Below are positions 61,754-64,000 of a DNA stretch of 64,000 nucleotides, piece after piece. Every line of letters starts with the position of its first letter. The stretch's first letter is position 1. The DNA comes from Actinosynnema sp. ALI-1.44 (lineage in GTDB: Bacteria > Actinomycetota > Actinomycetes > Mycobacteriales > Pseudonocardiaceae). Location: positions 372,001-436,000 of the forward strand of contig NZ_MTQO01000051.1 in the NCBI RefSeq assembly GCF_001984155.1. The letters run 5' to 3'. Made by a program: the position numbers and the translations under genes. Below the pieces are notes generated by a model. That model saw only the letters and a list, made by a program, of their open reading frames with translations. It was not told where the DNA came from and did not search any database.

Positions 61754-62075
61754 GTGTTGACGGTGGCGTGTGACGGGGTGATCGGGTGGCCAGACGCGAT
61801 CATCACCGTTTGGCCGAAGACCACCACGCAGATGTGCGGCGTTCAGTTGCCGCGCAACGGTTTCCGGTATGCTGGACGGCAGCGCGGCGACCCGATCGCC
61901 CAGGCCGCCGCCCGGATGCGGGACAACGCCTGGGCGCGAGTTCGTGCCGTTGTTGGCGTTTGTCGCGGCGGTCCGGCGAGTGATCTGCTTGATCAACGCC
62001 ATCGAAAGCGCGCACGCCCGGGTCCGCCGGGCAGGCGAAGCCCATAGGCCCGCGTTGAACGCCGGGCGCGAATAA
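61754..62075 (+). mobile_element. IS256-family transposase remnant
   Basis: Frame 1 reads VACDGVIGWPDAIITVWPKT then QLPRNGFRYAGRQ, the conserved region around the second catalytic Asp of IS256 transposases (normally DGLxGLPDAI...VHLIRNSxRY). After a deletion and frame change, FVPLLAFVAAVRRVICLINA and ESAHARVRRA match the later I(C/Y)xTNAIESxNxxxR motif with the catalytic Glu. Only ~100 of ~410 codons survive and no terminal inverted repeats are evident. Confidence 0.75.
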
Positions 62076-62131
62076 CCGCAGCTCAACCGGAGTCGCACCG
62101 CTTGTTCGACAGTTCTGTCAGGTCAGCGTGT

Positions 62132-62168
62132 GGCCACTCCAATTGGCCCGATGCCAATTGGAGTGGCC
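62132..62168. terminator. Strong perfect hairpin (15-bp arms)
   Basis: GGCCACTCCAATTGG, a 7-base loop, then CCAATTGGAGTGGCC: a perfect 15-bp inverted repeat followed by GGGATCTTT. It lies between the IS256 remnant and the response regulator and probably works as a bidirectional terminator or insulator. Confidence 0.7.
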
Positions 62169-62353
62169 GGGATCTTTCCGACCGGGTCGGGATTCGGCGC
62201 GTATCCCGCCAGGTGGTGAGTCGGCAATAATGAAAACGTGAAGACCACCTAGTCAATGGCCGCGGATACGTGCCGGGTACGGCTCCGCACCAGGCCTGGA
62301 GAAGCGGCTCGATTGTGGTACACGAATACGGTGGACTGGGGAGGGGCTGTCCG

Positions 62354-63115
62354 ATGAGTCGCACGGTGGACGGCCCGGGGGCAGGGCAGGGGCTCAGGGT
62401 CGTTGTGGTGTCCCCGGTACGGATCTACCGCCAGGGGCTGGCGCACCTGCTCGACATCGAGGACGGGTTCGAACTGGTCGGCAGTGCGTCCGGAGTGGAC
62501 ACAGCGGTGGCGTTGCTCAGGCAGCCGAAGGTGGATGTCGTGCTGCTCGACATGACAGGCGACATGGCAGGCAGCCACGGTCTGGAGACGCTGCACAGGC
62601 TGGCCGGGCTCAGCGACGTTCCCTGTGTGGTGATGGGGATTCCGGAGCGGACGGCGGATGTGGTGTCCTACGCCGAGGCGGGGATAGCTGGCTACGTCAC
62701 CAATGAGAACTCCTTCACCGATCTGCTGGACACGCTGCGCTCGGCGAGCCGGGGTGAGTTCGCGTGCAAGGGGAGTGTCGCCGCCGGGCTCGTGGAACGG
62801 CTGTCGGTACTGGCCAGGGAACGCCGGGCCGTGCCCCTGCCGCAGCTCACCGCACGCGAGCAGGAGATCGCGGTATTGCTGGAATCCGGCCTGTCCAACA
62901 AGCAGATCGCAGGCCTGCTGCACGTCCAGCTCACGACGGTGAAGAACCACGTGCACAACATCCTGGAGAAGCTCGGCGTCCGGGGACGTGCCGAAGCGGC
63001 CGACATGGTCCGCAGGCACCGGCTGGCCGAGGCGAGATCCGGATCGTTGAAGGGATCCAATACGGATCCGCGGGATTCATGCCCGTCGCAGCGGGTGTCG
63101 GCAGAATCGCCTTGA
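62354..63115 (+). CDS. NarL/LuxR-type response regulator with atypical receiver domain
   Basis: 253 residues from ATG 62354 (GAGGGG upstream). Receiver domain ~12-135 and LuxR HTH ~165-230 (LTAREQEIAVLLESGLSNKQIAG, TTVKNHVHNILEKLGV). In the receiver the phospho-acceptor Asp is kept (VVLLDMTG), but the Mg-binding acidic pair at the N-terminus is replaced by Ser-Pro (VVVVSPVRIYRQGL) and the conserved Lys region reads YVTNEN. No sensor kinase is adjacent. It probably acts without conventional phosphorylation, by ligand or constitutively, as known for several actinomycete pathway regulators. The C-terminal 20 residues are unconserved. Confidence 0.83.
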   Translation: MSRTVDGPGAGQGLRVVVVSPVRIYRQGLAHLLDIEDGFELVGSASGVDTAVALLRQPKVDVVLLDMTGDMAGSHGLETLHRLAGLSDVPCVVMGIPERTADVVSYAEAGIAGYVTNENSFTDLLDTLRSASRGEFACKGSVAAGLVERLSVLARERRAVPLPQLTAREQEIAVLLESGLSNKQIAGLLHVQLTTVKNHVHNILEKLGVRGRAEAADMVRRHRLAEARSGSLKGSNTDPRDSCPSQRVSAESP

Positions 63116-64000
63116 CTGATACCCGGTTGGGCGGAGGCCGAGGTGTTCGTACAAGCCACAGGAAGCACACCAGGACAGGCACGCGGTGGCACGTCATTGC
63201 CCGCCGCGCCGGCGGCGCGAGTGGGCGCTCAGCCGGTGTGCGGGCACACGCGAGGCGGGCACTTCGGCCGGTCGTTCCCAGTTGCCGCACGAGATCATCC
63301 GCACGTCGCAGCGGTAGCGGCCGGGAATTGCGTCCGATTATGATGTCCTGCAACGAATGCGGGCCAGATCGTTGTCGCGGGGGCGGCTGCGGTGCCGGGT
63401 GTGCCCGGCAGTGGACTGGTGTCGTTGCGTGACCCAACCTTTTCGTGCCGGACTTCTTCGGCTTCACCGACTTCGCTGAAAAGCGAGTTCGTGCCGCCGG
63501 TGGCGAGGCTGGCCGCGGCCACGGCGCGGTGCGTCAGGATCCAGTGGATCAGCAGACGGGCCAAGGGATTGCGTGCGCGTCTCCTCGTCCACCGGTCGGC
63601 GACGATCGCCTGCTGACGTGAAGCCGCGGACCGGGCAGCCGGTGTTCGTCCTGTCGCGAGCGGGAGCGGGGCGGCGATGCGGGTCGCCGCGAACGTCAGG
63701 GTAAGCTTCCGTCCGGCGCGCGGGGTGAGTTGTTCGGTTGGCCCGTTTCCCTTCCCAGCAAGCAAGTCCTGACTTGGCCACGCCAGGTCCGCGCGGAGCT
63801 GCGAGGGCGTCGTGTCCGACCAGCTCGGCGCTCGGTTCTTCTTCGAACACGTCGACGCGATCAACGCCCCTGCCTGCGGCCGATCACCAGGCGGCGTCGG
63901 TCCAGGCGTCACCGTCGTCGACGACCAAGCACGCGTGAACCACCCTGCCCTGTTCGCGCTGCCCTGAGCGGGGACCACGCGGGATCCAGATCCAGATCCC
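63116..64000. other. 885-bp region without an assignable gene
   Basis: Several frames are open on both strands but none carries a recognisable domain. Two plus-strand patches look protein-like (LFVPDFFGFTDFAEKRVRAA near 63437, and DQLGARFFFEHVDAI near 63818), in separate frames with no start codon, and may be debris of an unknown gene. The sequence runs to the window edge. Confidence 0.4.

Noticed and set aside
1-64000. CRISPR arrays, tRNA/rRNA genes, riboswitches
   Set aside because: No regularly spaced direct repeats, no cloverleaf with CCA/anticodon pattern and no recognisable riboswitch core were seen by eye. A tRNAscan-SE/Infernal run would be decisive.

Overview
The window is high-GC DNA from a filamentous actinomycete. 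The SARP/AfsR and LAL regulators, OpuC importer, WYL regulator, secreted proteases, F420-type reductase, orphan type I PKS and frequent GTG starts point to the order Pseudonocardiales (Amycolatopsis/Kibdelosporangium/Lentzea-like). That placement is inferred from gene content. I saw no rRNA, tRNA, CRISPR array or intact mobile element.

Layout. 0-5.3 kb: a SARP-type regulator that runs off the left edge, then a divergent TetR / (SDR + deazaflavin-reductase) unit with two palindromic operators. 5.3-12.7 kb: secreted DUF6801-like protein, secreted tripeptidyl-aminopeptidase-like hydrolase, a VOC protein divergent from a WYL regulator, a quinone-oxidoreductase/MerR pair and an HD-domain protein. 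12.9-16.9 kb: a complete four-gene OpuC-type compatible-solute importer and a DinB protein. 16.9-25.5 kb: transporter remnants, a CocE-type hydrolase, an MFS porter, a CDF metal exporter broken by a 4-bp duplication, a CaCA exchanger, a type-II NADH dehydrogenase and a MerR/B12-fold regulator. 25.6-38.2 kb: a stress block with a STAS-ANTAR-GAF regulator, flavodoxin-fold reductase, Na+/H+ antiporter, molybdopterin oxidoreductase, epimerase, DUF4383 membrane protein, large catalase, SDR, MSMEG_6728-type protein and a YbdK-type carboxylate-amine ligase. Several of these genes carry a similar promoter (GNNT-N15/16-GGGTA or GGATAC) that resembles actinobacterial sigma-B/F stress promoters.

38.2-47.3 kb: the most unusual region. 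A graveyard holds a broken ABC ATPase, an N-terminally clipped LanC cyclase, a ~96-bp ispG fragment, a frameshifted terpene synthase and a deleted geranylgeranyl reductase. It abuts an intact 2057-residue single-module, fully reducing PKS (KS-AT-DH-ER-KR-ACP, no thioesterase) that contains a TTA codon. The best reading is a former terpenoid/lanthipeptide locus that eroded and left an orphan mycocerosic-acid-synthase-like PKS.

47.3-64 kb: a secreted serine protease, a small three-helix-bundle protein, a CmtR metal sensor with its cation exporter and operator, a DUF402 protein, an SDR lacking its catalytic residues, an LAL regulator, a second SARP regulator with a short C-terminus, a TetR/SRPBCC pair with two palindromic operators followed by a decayed FAD monooxygenase, a decayed stretch, an MFS exporter, an IS256-type transposase remnant, a strong hairpin and an atypical NarL-type response regulator. 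The last ~0.9 kb holds nothing I can assign.
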